A stretch of DNA of 64,000 bases from positions 62,001 through 126,000 of the forward strand of contig JBAZOY010000001.1 of assembly GCA_041648505.1 (NCBI GenBank), written 5' to 3'. Under the pieces are notes generated by a model that saw nothing but the letters and a program-made list of their open reading frames with translations, was not told the DNA's origin and made no database searches. The position numbers and the translations under genes are program-made. This DNA is from JBAZOY01 sp041648505 (lineage in GTDB: Bacteria > Desulfobacterota > Syntrophia > Syntrophales > CG2-30-49-12). Each line of letters opens with the position of its first letter. Positions within the stretch are counted from its first letter, which is position 1. Below are positions 42,303-51,153 of this stretch, piece after piece.

Positions 42303-42740
42303 TTATGGCAGTACCTCGATAGAATCTCCTATTTTAACTTCACCTCCCGTCAGCACTTCTACAAAGATACCCTCTCTTGGCATGACGCAGTCACCGACCT
42401 GACGAAATATATTACACCTCTCGTGGCATTCCTTGCCAATCTGAGTAACCTTTACCAAAACTTTTCCACTTATTTTCAGCTTTGTGCCGACAGGCAGCAG
42501 ATGAAGCACAATCCCCTCTGTGGTAATATTTTCGGCAAAGTCACCGTATCCTACATCCAAACCCTTTGCGCGTATCTTTTCTATACTATCTCTTGAAAGA
42601 AAACTAATTTGCCTGATTCCGGGACCTGCATGGGCATCGTTGGCAATCCCCATATCCCTCACAAACTGACATGTCCCGATGTTTTTTTTCTTTTCACATT
42701 TTTCCTTGCTTATATTAACCGATAAGATTTTTCCTTTCAT
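42303..42740 (-). CDS. MOSC-domain protein
   Basis: 145 residues from the ATG at 42740, which has AGGAG 11 nt upstream; an in-frame ATG at 42812 would add 24 unlike residues. The MOSC fold shows 'GIANDAHAGPGIRQISFLS', 'GDFAENITTEGI' and the conserved Cys in 'KVTQIGKECHERCNIF'. MOSC domains act in sulfur or molybdenum-cofactor handling; small stand-alone ones often sit near molybdenum cofactor genes, which are absent here. The precise role is unknown. Confidence 0.85.
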   Translation of the reverse strand: MKGKILSVNISKEKCEKKKNIGTCQFVRDMGIANDAHAGPGIRQISFLSRDSIEKIRAKGLDVGYGDFAENITTEGIVLHLLPVGTKLKISGKVLVKVTQIGKECHERCNIFRQVGDCVMPREGIFVEVLTGGEVKIGDSIEVLP

Positions 42741-43067
42741 ATCATCTTTCTCTCCTAACCCGGACAAGCCCGAACCACAATCTGAAAGTCGGTATAGACA
42801 GCGATCTTTCATAGAATATCCCGAAGATTACACTGTGATCTATACCTGTTTCTTCAAAAGATGTAAAGGATCTAAGTCCGCCACTAAAACCAACGAGCAT
42901 CGTTTTAACAGTGGACTAAGGGATAATGAAAATGATATAATGACCAAATTTAGTAGCTCGATAATTAGCGGTTCGTGATCTTTATCTTTTCAAACTTCCG
43001 GGGCTGTATCCAGGCTGTGTCAGGGTTAACACTACACCGCCAGTTACAGCACTAAAAATAATAATCC

Positions 43068-43856
43068 ATGATTGATTACAGAAAGTTTACCATAGCTATC
43101 GCCAGGGAAGCGGGAACCGTGCTCAAACGGATGCTGAACAACAAGCATACCACCTCTTACAAGGGCGAGATTGATATAGTAACTGAAGCAGACCGGCTAT
43201 CTGAGGATTTGCTCATCGGGAGGATTTACGAGAGATTCCCTGACCATGATATCCTGGCGGAAGAGTCTAAAGGGACCGACAAAGGCTCGGACTTTCGCTG
43301 GATTATTGATCCGCTTGACGGGACAACAAATTACGCCCATGGTTATCCTGTTTTCTGTGTATCCATTGCCTTAGAGAAGAAAGGTGAGATATGCCTCGGT
43401 GTCATCTACAATCCAATGCTGAATGAGATGTTTGTAGCAGAGAAGGGAAAAGGCGCTTTTTTGAACGGACGTAGGATTTCCGTTTCAGGTACTGCAGAAC
43501 TTTCTAAAAGCCTGCTGGCAACCGGTTTTCCCTATGACATCCGGGAGTCTGAAAACAATAACATCGCTTATTTTACTGCCATGGCCGTCAGCGCCCAGGC
43601 CATTCGCCGGGCCGGCTCGGCGGCTCTCGATCTGGCCTATGTCGCCGCAGGCCGTTATGATGGATTCTGGGAACTTAAATTGAAGCCCTGGGACACGGCT
43701 GCCGCATGGCTCCTGCTTGTTGAAGCCGGCGGTGTGGTAACAGATATTATGGGAAGGGACTTTTGCCTTTCATCTCCTCATATCCTTGCTTCCAATGGAA
43801 AGATACACCTGGATATGATGGAGGTCTTGAAAAAGACCGGCATTTATCATCAATGA
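43068..43856 (+). CDS. Inositol-monophosphatase-family phosphatase
   Basis: 262 residues. The metal- and phosphate-binding motifs are intact: 'DIVTEADRLSEDLLIG', 'ILAEESKG', 'WIIDPLDGTTNYAHGYPVF' and 'KLKPWDTAAAWLLLVEAGG'. It is an Mg-dependent, Li-sensitive-type phosphatase (SuhB/CysQ family). The substrate (inositol phosphate, fructose 1,6-bisphosphate or NADP) cannot be told from sequence alone. It stands alone with no clear ribosome site before the ATG. Confidence 0.9.
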   Translation: MIDYRKFTIAIAREAGTVLKRMLNNKHTTSYKGEIDIVTEADRLSEDLLIGRIYERFPDHDILAEESKGTDKGSDFRWIIDPLDGTTNYAHGYPVFCVSIALEKKGEICLGVIYNPMLNEMFVAEKGKGAFLNGRRISVSGTAELSKSLLATGFPYDIRESENNNIAYFTAMAVSAQAIRRAGSAALDLAYVAAGRYDGFWELKLKPWDTAAAWLLLVEAGGVVTDIMGRDFCLSSPHILASNGKIHLDMMEVLKKTGIYHQ

Positions 43857-43923
43857 TAACCTTCATACTGGAAACCGGGATTAGGAATCAGAATAGAAAT
43901 GATCCCGGCTCTTTACCTCCAGC

Positions 43924-44601
43924 TCATGAATAGTTACAAGCTCTTTTGTAGATTATTATTTTTCGGAGATCACCGGTAATAGGAAGTCTGAAATCATGGC
44001 ATCCAACGCATTTCATTCCCAGTTCTTCGGAGATTGCAGCAGAATCCGTGAGTTCTTCTCCCCTGATGTTTGGTCCTTTCATCGCGATCAGGATGCCGTT
44101 ACGGGAGAGGAAAAAAGCACCCATCGAGAGAAATTGGGGCAGTTTTAACGTAGCCCTTGAGATAACAACGTCGAAGGCGTGACGATAAATTTCTCTTTCC
44201 ATTGCCCTCTCGGCTCGCTCATGTATAACCGTTGTTTCCTCAAGATTGAGGGTACGGATGATATGTTTGAGAAAGGATGCCTTCTTGCGGGATGATTCGA
44301 GAAGAAATATTTTCAGTGAATTAATTGCTATTTTTAGAGGGATCCCCGGAAATCCAGCACCTGTACCGATATCAAGGACTTTACCTTCCTTTTTTTCTAT
44401 AAATGGAAATGGTGTTAAAGAATCACCAAAATGCTTGATCGTTATTTCATCAGAAGACTTTACCGAAACCAGATTGATCTTTTTGTTCCAGAAAAGAAGC
44501 TCTCTGTGGTACAAAGAAAAGAGGTTTTTTTCCCTTTCCCCGAGAATAATCCCCATAGCGCCGGCAGCCTCGGTAAGAATGCGGGATAGATTTTGTTCCA
44601 T
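43924..44601 (-). CDS. rsmG: 16S rRNA guanine-527 N7-methyltransferase RsmG
   Basis: 225 residues. The SAM-binding motif is 'KVLDIGTGAGFPGIPLKIA', with 'KKINLVSVKSSDEI' before it and 'DVVISRATLKLPQFLSM' after, all standard for RsmG/GidB. It methylates G527 of 16S rRNA. It stands alone, away from gidA/parAB, which is usual outside enterics and Firmicutes. Confidence 0.95.
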   Translation of the reverse strand: MEQNLSRILTEAAGAMGIILGEREKNLFSLYHRELLFWNKKINLVSVKSSDEITIKHFGDSLTPFPFIEKKEGKVLDIGTGAGFPGIPLKIAINSLKIFLLESSRKKASFLKHIIRTLNLEETTVIHERAERAMEREIYRHAFDVVISRATLKLPQFLSMGAFFLSRNGILIAMKGPNIRGEELTDSAAISEELGMKCVGCHDFRLPITGDLRKIIIYKRACNYS

Positions 44602-44779
44602 AATAAGTTGATAATATCAGAACAGACCAGTCACGGGCAATAAAAAAAGGGGAGAAGGCAATTATTGTTGGAGGAATCGGGATAGCGAAAATTGTGCATT
44701 AAGGAATCCAATCTTTGTCGTTGCTGAAGAAAGGATTTTAAAGAAAATTTATTCAAGAATTACTAAGGAGGTGTAAAAA

Positions 44780-46447
44780 GTGAACGAGGAACTTAAATCA
44801 ACCGTGGAAAAATGGGAGCAAGAAAAGCTTATTCCCGCGCAAAAAAAGGTGCCTCCCCGGCAAGAGCGTTTTACCAACAGTTCTAATATAGAAGTTAAGC
44901 CCATCTACACTCCTGTGGATGTGACAGACTCGAATTATTTAGAAGACATAGGGCTCCCGGGAAGCTACCCCTATACAAGAGGAATCCAGCCCACCATGTA
45001 TCGTGGCCGCCTCTGGTCTATCCGTCAGTATGCAGGCTTCGGTACACCGGAGGAGAGCAACCGCCGTTTTCGCTTTCTTTTAGAACAGGGACAGACGGGC
45101 TTGAGCATAGCTTTTGATCTTCCAACACAGATAGGCTTGGACTCCGACGACCCAATGGCAAGTGGTGAAGTAGGAAGAGTTGGAGTAGCCATTGATAATT
45201 TGCAAGACATGGAAACAATGTTTAAAGACATCCCGATGGACAAAGTCAGTACTTCCATGACGATCAACGCCCCTACCGCCGTTATTCTGGCAATGTATGC
45301 GGCCGTGGCCAGACGACAGGGTGTGCCGTTATCAAAATTAAAAGGTACTTTACAAAACGACATCCTTAAAGAATATATCGCTCGCGGTACTTATATCTTC
45401 CCTCCTAAACCTTCTCTGCGTCTTATTGCTGATACCGCTACATACTGCGTCAATGAGATGCCAAGTTTTAACTTTATAAACATCGGCGGCTATCATATTC
45501 GGGAGGCAGGAGCTAATGCTGTTCAGGAAGTAGGCTTTGCTTTTTCGAATGCCATCGCTTATGTGGAAACCTTAATTGCTGCCGGTCTGGACGTAGACCA
45601 GTTTGCACCCCGTATTTCATGGATTTTCAATACGCAGAACAATTTCTTTGAAGAAGTCGCCAAGTATCGCGCTGCCAGACGGCTTTGGGCAAAGATAACG
45701 AGAGAAAGATTCGGCGCTAAAGATCCTCGTTCATGGATGTTCCGTACTCATGTCCAGGACGGTGGATCATCCCTTACCGCCCAGCAACCTCTCAATAACC
45801 TGATCAGGGGCACTATCCATGCACTAGCCACAGTAATGGGAGGGATTCAGTCCCTGGCTATCTGTTCCTATGATGAAGCGCTTGCTATTCCTACCAAGGA
45901 ATCCGCTACACTCTCCGTACGCATTCAACAAATCATCGCCCATGAAAGCGGCGTGGCCGACACTATTGATCCTCTTGCCGGCTCTTACTACCTGGAATCT
46001 CTTACCAATAAGATGGAGGAAGAGATTGCGTCCTGTATTAAAAACGTTGATGAGATAGGTGGTGCGTTAACAGCCATCGAAAACGGCTATATGAGCAGCC
46101 AGATAGAGGAAAATGCCTATAGATACCAGAAAGATATAGAAAATGGTAAACAGATCATCGTAGGTTTAAATAAGTTCAGCACTGAGGAAGAGCAGCCGAT
46201 AAAATTACAGCCGGTTGACTTTGCAGTTGAAAAGCAGCAGGTGGAGCGTCTGAAAAAGCTTAAAAGCGAGCGAGATAATCGGCGTGTAAATGAAGTTCTG
46301 GCCAACGTAAAAGAAAAAGCTCAAGGCAATGACAATATAATGCCTGCTTTAATTGAAGCTGTAGAGGCGTATGCCACCCTAGGTGAGATATGCAATACTC
46401 TTCGGGATGTCTTTGGAGAATTTGCATCAGACACACCCAAAGGTTAG
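44780..46447 (+). CDS. Methylmalonyl-CoA mutase, large (catalytic) subunit
   Basis: 555 residues covering only the TIM-barrel substrate domain. It shows 'TMYRGRLWSIRQYAGFGTPE', 'LSIAFDLPTQIGLDSD' and 'PPKPSLRLIAD'. The Tyr of TMY and Arg of PSLR are those that mark methylmalonyl-CoA mutase over isobutyryl-CoA mutase. The B12-binding domain (DxHxxG) is absent, so a separate small subunit must exist, but it is not in this window. A GTG start has AAGGAGG 7 nt upstream. The enzyme links propionate and succinate metabolism. No cobalamin riboswitch was seen in the leader. Confidence 0.9.
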   Translation: MNEELKSTVEKWEQEKLIPAQKKVPPRQERFTNSSNIEVKPIYTPVDVTDSNYLEDIGLPGSYPYTRGIQPTMYRGRLWSIRQYAGFGTPEESNRRFRFLLEQGQTGLSIAFDLPTQIGLDSDDPMASGEVGRVGVAIDNLQDMETMFKDIPMDKVSTSMTINAPTAVILAMYAAVARRQGVPLSKLKGTLQNDILKEYIARGTYIFPPKPSLRLIADTATYCVNEMPSFNFINIGGYHIREAGANAVQEVGFAFSNAIAYVETLIAAGLDVDQFAPRISWIFNTQNNFFEEVAKYRAARRLWAKITRERFGAKDPRSWMFRTHVQDGGSSLTAQQPLNNLIRGTIHALATVMGGIQSLAICSYDEALAIPTKESATLSVRIQQIIAHESGVADTIDPLAGSYYLESLTNKMEEEIASCIKNVDEIGGALTAIENGYMSSQIEENAYRYQKDIENGKQIIVGLNKFSTEEEQPIKLQPVDFAVEKQQVERLKKLKSERDNRRVNEVLANVKEKAQGNDNIMPALIEAVEAYATLGEICNTLRDVFGEFASDTPKG

Positions 46448-46483
46448 TAATCTAAACTTGAATAAGATGATAGCTGAATTGAA

Positions 46484-46624
46484 AGACCTTTGCACAATAG
46501 CAAAAATTGGATTCAGAAAGCGTGAATTAAAGATTTTTCCGGCACCATGCCCTTACATTAAAGCGAAACATGCATGGTCAAAAAAGATTTTTGAACGCTT
46601 ATGAATCCAATTTTCAAAAGGTCT
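46484..46624 (-). repeat. Repeat family B, longest-arm copy B3
   Basis: Bounded by AGACCTTTG... and ...CAAAAGGTCT. Inside are CAAAAATTGGATTCA and TGAATCCAATTTTC as terminal inverted repeats, then arms shared with the 14.1 and 42.0 kb copies. It defines the outer ends of the family: about 140 bp, noncoding. Confidence 0.78.
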
Positions 46625-46667
46625 CTGTCCTTCCTTCCCGATGCATTAAAGATTTTTGTGCCCCTTC

Positions 46668-49340
46668 TTAGCCCCAGTTCTTCCCTGAGGTCACATTTAC
46701 CTCAATGGGTACCCGAAGATTAATTACTCCCTCCATCTCTTCCTTGACAAGCCCCATAACTTCTTCCTTTTCCGTCAAAGGAACCTCAAATACCAGCTCA
46801 TCGTGGACCTGCATAATCATGCCGGCGGAAAGATTCTTCTCCGCAAAACGCCGCGAGATATTGAGCATGGCTATCTTGATAAGATCAGCCGCCGTTCCCT
46901 GGATTGGGGTATTGATGGCCATGCGCTCGGCGAACTGGCGTACGGAGACGCTGGGACTGTTTATTTCCGGAAGATACCGACGGCGGGCAAGAATCGTAGA
47001 TACAAATCCGTCCTGTCTCGCCTTTTCCAGAATGCTATCCAGATAAGCCCTCACACCCCTGTATTTTTTAAAGTATCCATCTATATAAGCCTGCGCCATT
47101 TTCTGGGGCACCCCCAACTGCCGGGCTAAACCGAAAGCGCTCATTCCGTAAAGGATGCCAAAATTGATCACCTTGGCCTGCCGTCTCATATCCGCGTTGA
47201 TCATCTCCGGGAATACTCCAAAGACCTGGGAAGCCGTTTTACTGTGGATGTCTTCACCAGCCAGGAAAGCATCTATGAGGGTCTTGTCTTCGGAAAGGTG
47301 TGCCAGAACACGGAGTTCAATCTGAGAATAATCGGCACAGACAATTTCCCTGCCTTCCTCCGCAATAAAGGCCTCTCTTATCCGTTTTCCCTCGAGGGTT
47401 CTTATGGGGATATTCTGCAAGTTCGGATTGCTGCTGGAAAGTCTTCCCGTAGCAGTAACCGTCTGATTATAGGAAGTATGAACTCTCCCTGTTTCCGGGT
47501 TGACCAGCAGAGGCAAGGCATCAATGTAAGTAGTTTTCAGCTTGGCCATGCTCCTGTAGGCAAGTATTTCTGCGGGAAGTTCATGGTTCCTGGCCAGAAA
47601 AGTAAGAACCTCCACATCGGTAGAATACCCCCCCTTGGTCTTTTTCCCTCTGGGAAGCCCAAGCTTGTCAAAAAGGATACTCTGGAGTTGTTTGGGTGAG
47701 GCGATATTAAATTCCTCACCTGCCAGCCGATAAATCTTTTCTTCAGAGAAGGACATCAGTTGTTCGATCTCTTCCGACATCGTCTTCAGCAGCGGAAGGT
47801 CCAGCAAAACCCCCTTTTTTTCCATCGAAGCCAGGACAGGAATAAGAGGCATCTCCACCCGGTAAAAGAGTTCATTAAAACCCTCCCGGTCAATCTTTTG
47901 TGAGAGAACACTGGACAGCCCGAAGATCGCATCCACCCGCCGACAGGCATAATCCTTCATCTCCTCCAAAGAAACGGAAGAAAAAGGGATTAACTTGGCC
48001 CCACTGCCGATTAAATCTTTGGTGGAGACAATCTGACAATTGAGTTGATCCCTCACCACATCGGCTAAATCAAAACTGTGCCTCGTGGGGTTGAGGACAT
48101 AAGAGGCCACCATCGTGTCACACCCGAGGCCTTTCAGATCGACCCCCATTCCGGACAAAACAATCAGGATACTTTTCATGTCGTGGCCGTGTTTTTTGAT
48201 CCCTTTATCGGAAAGAAAAGGAGTCAGAGCATCCAGTACCTCGTCTTTCTTCAGATGAACCGGCGCCCCCGCGAAATCACAGGCAATAGGTATATACCAC
48301 GCCTCTTTCTGCCCCGGGCAAATGGACAGGCCGACAATGCCAGCCCGCATCGATACGTCTGACGTAGTTATCATATCAAGGGAAAATTCTTCTACGCTCT
48401 TAAGCCTCTCTGTCAATGCCGTAAGCTCATCCATTTTCAGGATCAGACGGTACTCCCCTGTCACTTTATCTTCCCGGATATTCAACTCATCAAGCAGAGA
48501 TGAAAACTCAAATTCCATAAACAGCTTTTTCAAAATCTCTCTGTCGGGAGCGGAATAACGGGAACTTTCCAGATCAAAATCTACACAGGCATCCAGTTTG
48601 ATTGTAGCAAGCTCCTTGCTCAGCCTGGCCTGGTCGGCAAATCTTCGAATACTTTCCTTTACCTTTGGATTCCTCAGCCTATCCACATTTTCCAGAACCC
48701 CTTCCAGTGTCCCATATTCATTAATCAACTTCTGGGCAGTCTTCAGACCAACCCCCGGGATGCCGGGGATATTATCAGACGCATCTCCCATGAGACCCAA
48801 AATCTCCACCACCCTTTCAGGCTCGACCCCGAAGCGGATTTTCACAGCCTCAATATCATAGGTCTTGTCTTTCATCGTATCAATCATGATAATATCGTCT
48901 GATAAGAGTTGCAGCATGTCTTTATCTCCCGAAACAATGACAGTCTTCATCCCTGTTTCGGCATATCTCTTGGCGAGTGTCCCGATGATATCATCAGCCT
49001 CAATGCCCTCTTTTTCCAAAACAGGAATGGAAAATCCCCGGGCGACATCTTTGATGAATGGAATCTGAGAGACCAGTGCGTCCGGTGTGGCCTGCCGGGT
49101 AGCTTTGTACTGTTCGTAAGCTTCATGACGAAAGGTAGGACCTTTAAGGTCAAAGACAATCGCGATAAAATCGGGCTTCCACTCCCGGAGAAGCCTTATC
49201 AGCATCATGGTAAACCCGTAGATGGCATTGGTGGGAAATCCTTTGGAATTAGAAAGATTTTTGATTGCATAGAAAGCGCGATACATATAGTTACTGCCAT
49301 CAATCAAGAATAACGTGGGTCTCTTAGTTTCCTCGGTCAT
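46668..49340 (-). CDS. polA: DNA polymerase I, proofreading site probably degenerate
   Basis: 890 residues. The 5'-3' exonuclease (1-290) has 'LFLIDGSNYMYRAF', 'EADDIIGTLAKRYAE' and 'GDASDNIPGIPGVGLKTA'. The polymerase has motif A 'VCADYSQIELRVLAHLSEDK', motif B 'RRQAKVINFGILYGMSAFG' and motif C 'MIMQVHDELVFEVP'. In the 3'-5' exonuclease domain the Exo I motif, normally DxE, reads 'FSLDMITTS' (Glu lost), and the Exo II Asp is missing ('HGHDMKSIL'), so proofreading is likely absent. The start has AAGGAAAG upstream. Confidence 0.96.
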   Translation of the reverse strand: MTEETKRPTLFLIDGSNYMYRAFYAIKNLSNSKGFPTNAIYGFTMMLIRLLREWKPDFIAIVFDLKGPTFRHEAYEQYKATRQATPDALVSQIPFIKDVARGFSIPVLEKEGIEADDIIGTLAKRYAETGMKTVIVSGDKDMLQLLSDDIIMIDTMKDKTYDIEAVKIRFGVEPERVVEILGLMGDASDNIPGIPGVGLKTAQKLINEYGTLEGVLENVDRLRNPKVKESIRRFADQARLSKELATIKLDACVDFDLESSRYSAPDREILKKLFMEFEFSSLLDELNIREDKVTGEYRLILKMDELTALTERLKSVEEFSLDMITTSDVSMRAGIVGLSICPGQKEAWYIPIACDFAGAPVHLKKDEVLDALTPFLSDKGIKKHGHDMKSILIVLSGMGVDLKGLGCDTMVASYVLNPTRHSFDLADVVRDQLNCQIVSTKDLIGSGAKLIPFSSVSLEEMKDYACRRVDAIFGLSSVLSQKIDREGFNELFYRVEMPLIPVLASMEKKGVLLDLPLLKTMSEEIEQLMSFSEEKIYRLAGEEFNIASPKQLQSILFDKLGLPRGKKTKGGYSTDVEVLTFLARNHELPAEILAYRSMAKLKTTYIDALPLLVNPETGRVHTSYNQTVTATGRLSSSNPNLQNIPIRTLEGKRIREAFIAEEGREIVCADYSQIELRVLAHLSEDKTLIDAFLAGEDIHSKTASQVFGVFPEMINADMRRQAKVINFGILYGMSAFGLARQLGVPQKMAQAYIDGYFKKYRGVRAYLDSILEKARQDGFVSTILARRRYLPEINSPSVSVRQFAERMAINTPIQGTAADLIKIAMLNISRRFAEKNLSAGMIMQVHDELVFEVPLTEKEEVMGLVKEEMEGVINLRVPIEVNVTSGKNWG

Positions 49341-49652
49341 AAAATTTTCTTTCCTTAAAAGACTTCCAACAAAATCTGTTTCCTGTGTAAATTAAGGTTT
49401 TCCCGGTAATGATTGGAAGCGAAACGGAGGCAAATTGAATGTTTGAACCTGAAAGGTAGGTTTTATATTATATAAAAAAATGGGCGAAATGGGCACTGCC
49501 CCCCATTTACCCTTACATTTCCCCTTACAGTCGTTACGCCTGAAAAAAGGTTAAGCCGCCTGAAAAAGTGGTAAGCTTCTTCAGGTCGGTCTTGAGCAGC
49601 TTGTCAGGCGAAATTTCATATGATCATAATCATATATGTTGAATGTCGATGA
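49341..49652. other. Intergenic region with a short tandem repeat
   Basis: 312 bp. An imperfect tandem of about 20 bp (CGCCTGAAAAAAGGTTAAGC, then CGCCTGAAAAAGTGGTAAGC) lies near 49540-49580; CCTGAA...TTCAGG can pair just after it and may end the RRM gene transcript. Otherwise nothing. Confidence 0.5.
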
Positions 49653-50012
49653 TCAGAAGCTACGGCCACCCCTTGATCCTCCTCTGCCACCACCACCGGA
49701 ACCTCCTCTATTACCGCCTTGGCCTCCTCTGCCGCCACCACCGTATCCTCCTCTACTACCGCCATTTTCGGTGCGAGGGCGAGCCTCATTCACGTTAAGC
49801 GCTCTTCCTTTTAGTTCTTTGCCATTTAGACCATCGATCGCAGCCTGTCCTTCATCTTTAGATGTCATCTCCACGAATCCAAATCCTTTTGATCGACCAC
49901 TATACTTGTCTTTTATAATGGTGGCCGATTCAACCTGCCCAAATTGTTCTGAAGCCAGCCGTAAGTCCTCTTCGGTGACCTCGTACGACAAATTTCCCAC
50001 ATAAATCTTCAT
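49653..50012 (-). CDS. Glycine-rich RRM RNA-binding protein
   Basis: 119 residues. One RNA-recognition motif (1-80) has RNP2 'KIYVGNLSY' and RNP1 'KGFGFVEM', followed by a Gly/Arg tail of repeated RGG-type units. This is the cold-shock-type RRM protein common in cyanobacteria and Desulfobacterota; it binds single-stranded RNA. The ATG at 50012 has AAAGGAG upstream; the longer in-frame start adds unlike residues. Its upstream region shares a sequence block with the gene at 50485-50829. Confidence 0.93.
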   Translation of the reverse strand: MKIYVGNLSYEVTEEDLRLASEQFGQVESATIIKDKYSGRSKGFGFVEMTSKDEGQAAIDGLNGKELKGRALNVNEARPRTENGGSRGGYGGGGRGGQGGNRGGSGGGGRGGSRGGRSF

Positions 50013-50059
50013 TCTAATCTCCTTTTGTAATAAATTATAAATCTTCACATAACCTAATA

Positions 50060-50130
50060 ACAATTAGGCAGCCTGTATCAACCACAACACGGGAAAAACA
50101 GACTTTACCTTCCGTATAAATAAGCTGTAC
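50060..50130 (-). promoter_or_regulatory. Conserved upstream block of the RRM gene
   Basis: On the minus strand, GGTAAAGTCTGTTTTTCCCG followed by TGATACAGGCT parallels a block at 50920-50970 upstream of the small exported protein. It probably contains the promoter; CTAATAACAATTAG is a small palindrome at its end. Confidence 0.45.
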
Positions 50131-50262
50131 CTTTTGATATTCATCACCTAACCATTTGGATTTTATATCACACCTTCTCTCGCTTCACAACTAACCACTT
50201 TTTATAAAGCTTGTATTCGACGACTTAAAGTTCGTCTACGGGACTGCGTACACCATACCTCC

Positions 50263-50430
50263 TTATATTTTATTGAGTAGCTGGGTGTAAATCATTATCG
50301 TACTGACGTCCTCGTGATCCAATAACTCCTGGATTGTTCGGACGTCACAACCATTTTCGAGCAGATGTGCAGAAAAAAAATGGAAAAAGGCGTGCCGGGG
50401 CCAGTCAACCGGACAAAAATGAGCGTTACC
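50263..50430 (-). pseudogene. Tyrosine recombinase (integrase) C-terminal remnant
   Basis: The minus frame reads 'FFSAHLLENGCDVRTIQELL' then 'DHEDVSTIMIYTQLLNK' and stop. This is the last box of tyrosine recombinases (H-X2-R ... LLGH ... TMIYTH), with the catalytic Arg of HxxR replaced, Gly of LLGH changed to Asp and the His after the Tyr changed to Gln. A stop lies upstream in frame. It is a decayed end of an integron- or Xer-type integrase, evidence of an old insertion at this site. Confidence 0.7.
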
Positions 50431-50484
50431 CTATTTCCCCCCTTGGAGTACCCGAGTGAAGCGCAATGTTGGACGATGTAAAGG

Positions 50485-50829
50485 TCAGCGACCGCCGCCA
50501 TACCCCATGCCACCACCGGGCCCCATGCCGCCACCTCTGGCGGGTGGTTCGTCAGGCAAGGTAATGCCACGTGCTTTCGCTCGTTCTTTCATCTGCTCAT
50601 GATGTTCCTTGCGGATTTGCTCTCGTTCCTCTGCGGTTTCCGCGGAGCGCATTTTAGCCCGATATTCGGCACGCTCCTGTTGCGTCATAAGCTGGCTGCC
50701 ATAGATTTGCTTTTGCTCCTCTATTTGGGTCTTTTCTTGGACTGGTTCCTGATCAGCCGCCAACAGTAAGCCGGCGGATAAAGACAGGCCGGCAGTCAAG
50801 AGGGACACCATTAACAATCGTTTTATCAT
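50485..50829 (-). CDS. Small exported protein with Gly-rich C-terminus, function unknown
   Basis: 114 residues. The ATG at 50829 has AAGGAGG 5 nt upstream and opens a clean signal peptide ('LLMVSLLTAGLSLSAGLLLA'). The mature part is a charged helix ('YGSQLMTQQERAEYRAKMRS', then 'REQIRKEHHEQMKERAKARG') reminiscent of Spy/CpxP-type periplasmic proteins, ending in a Met/Gly-rich tail. I do not recognise a named family. It shares promoter-like sequence with the RRM gene and the diguanylate cyclase gene. Confidence 0.75.
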   Translation of the reverse strand: MIKRLLMVSLLTAGLSLSAGLLLAADQEPVQEKTQIEEQKQIYGSQLMTQQERAEYRAKMRSAETAEEREQIRKEHHEQMKERAKARGITLPDEPPARGGGMGPGGGMGYGGGR

Positions 50830-50910
50830 TGTTACCTCCTTATGAATGTGGGTTGACCAATTCCGGGACAATAACCTCCGCAACACGTTCAGTAGTTACG
50901 CCTCACAATA

Positions 50911-50970
50911 ATTATACAAGTCTGTATAAATCACAGACCCGGAAAAACAGGCTTTACCCTCCGTATAAAC
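50911..50970 (-). promoter_or_regulatory. Promoter-like block for the small exported protein
   Basis: Minus strand TATACAGACTTGTATAATTATTG contains a TATAAT (plus 50911-50916) inside a TATAC...GTATA palindrome; the same arrangement is at 53677-53695. It is preceded by the GGTAAAGCCTGTTTTTCC block shared with the RRM gene. Confidence 0.5.
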
Positions 50971-51153
50971 AAGTTTCGACTTTTAATATTATATTTTCCC
51001 CACCTATCCGTCCAGCTGAAACTTTTTGCATCCTCGGATTGTCTAATATTAACTTTTGGAGTAATATTTGCTAAACTCTCATTGAAAAAGTCTCTCTTAA
51101 ATTAAAAATGAATCTTTACACGAACAACTAAAAAAATCAAAAGGAGAATTCAA

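Noticed and set aside
44602..44779. Possible cobalamin riboswitch before the mutase gene
   Set aside because: No B12-box-like sequence or suitable fold could be seen in this short leader.
49636..50004. Plus-strand Pro-rich frame opposite the RRM gene
   Set aside because: It is the antisense of the Gly-rich RRM tail; the RRM has proper motifs and a ribosome site.
50295..50570. 91-residue minus-strand frame
   Set aside because: It overlaps the Gly-rich exported protein gene and the integrase remnant in other frames and shows no family features.
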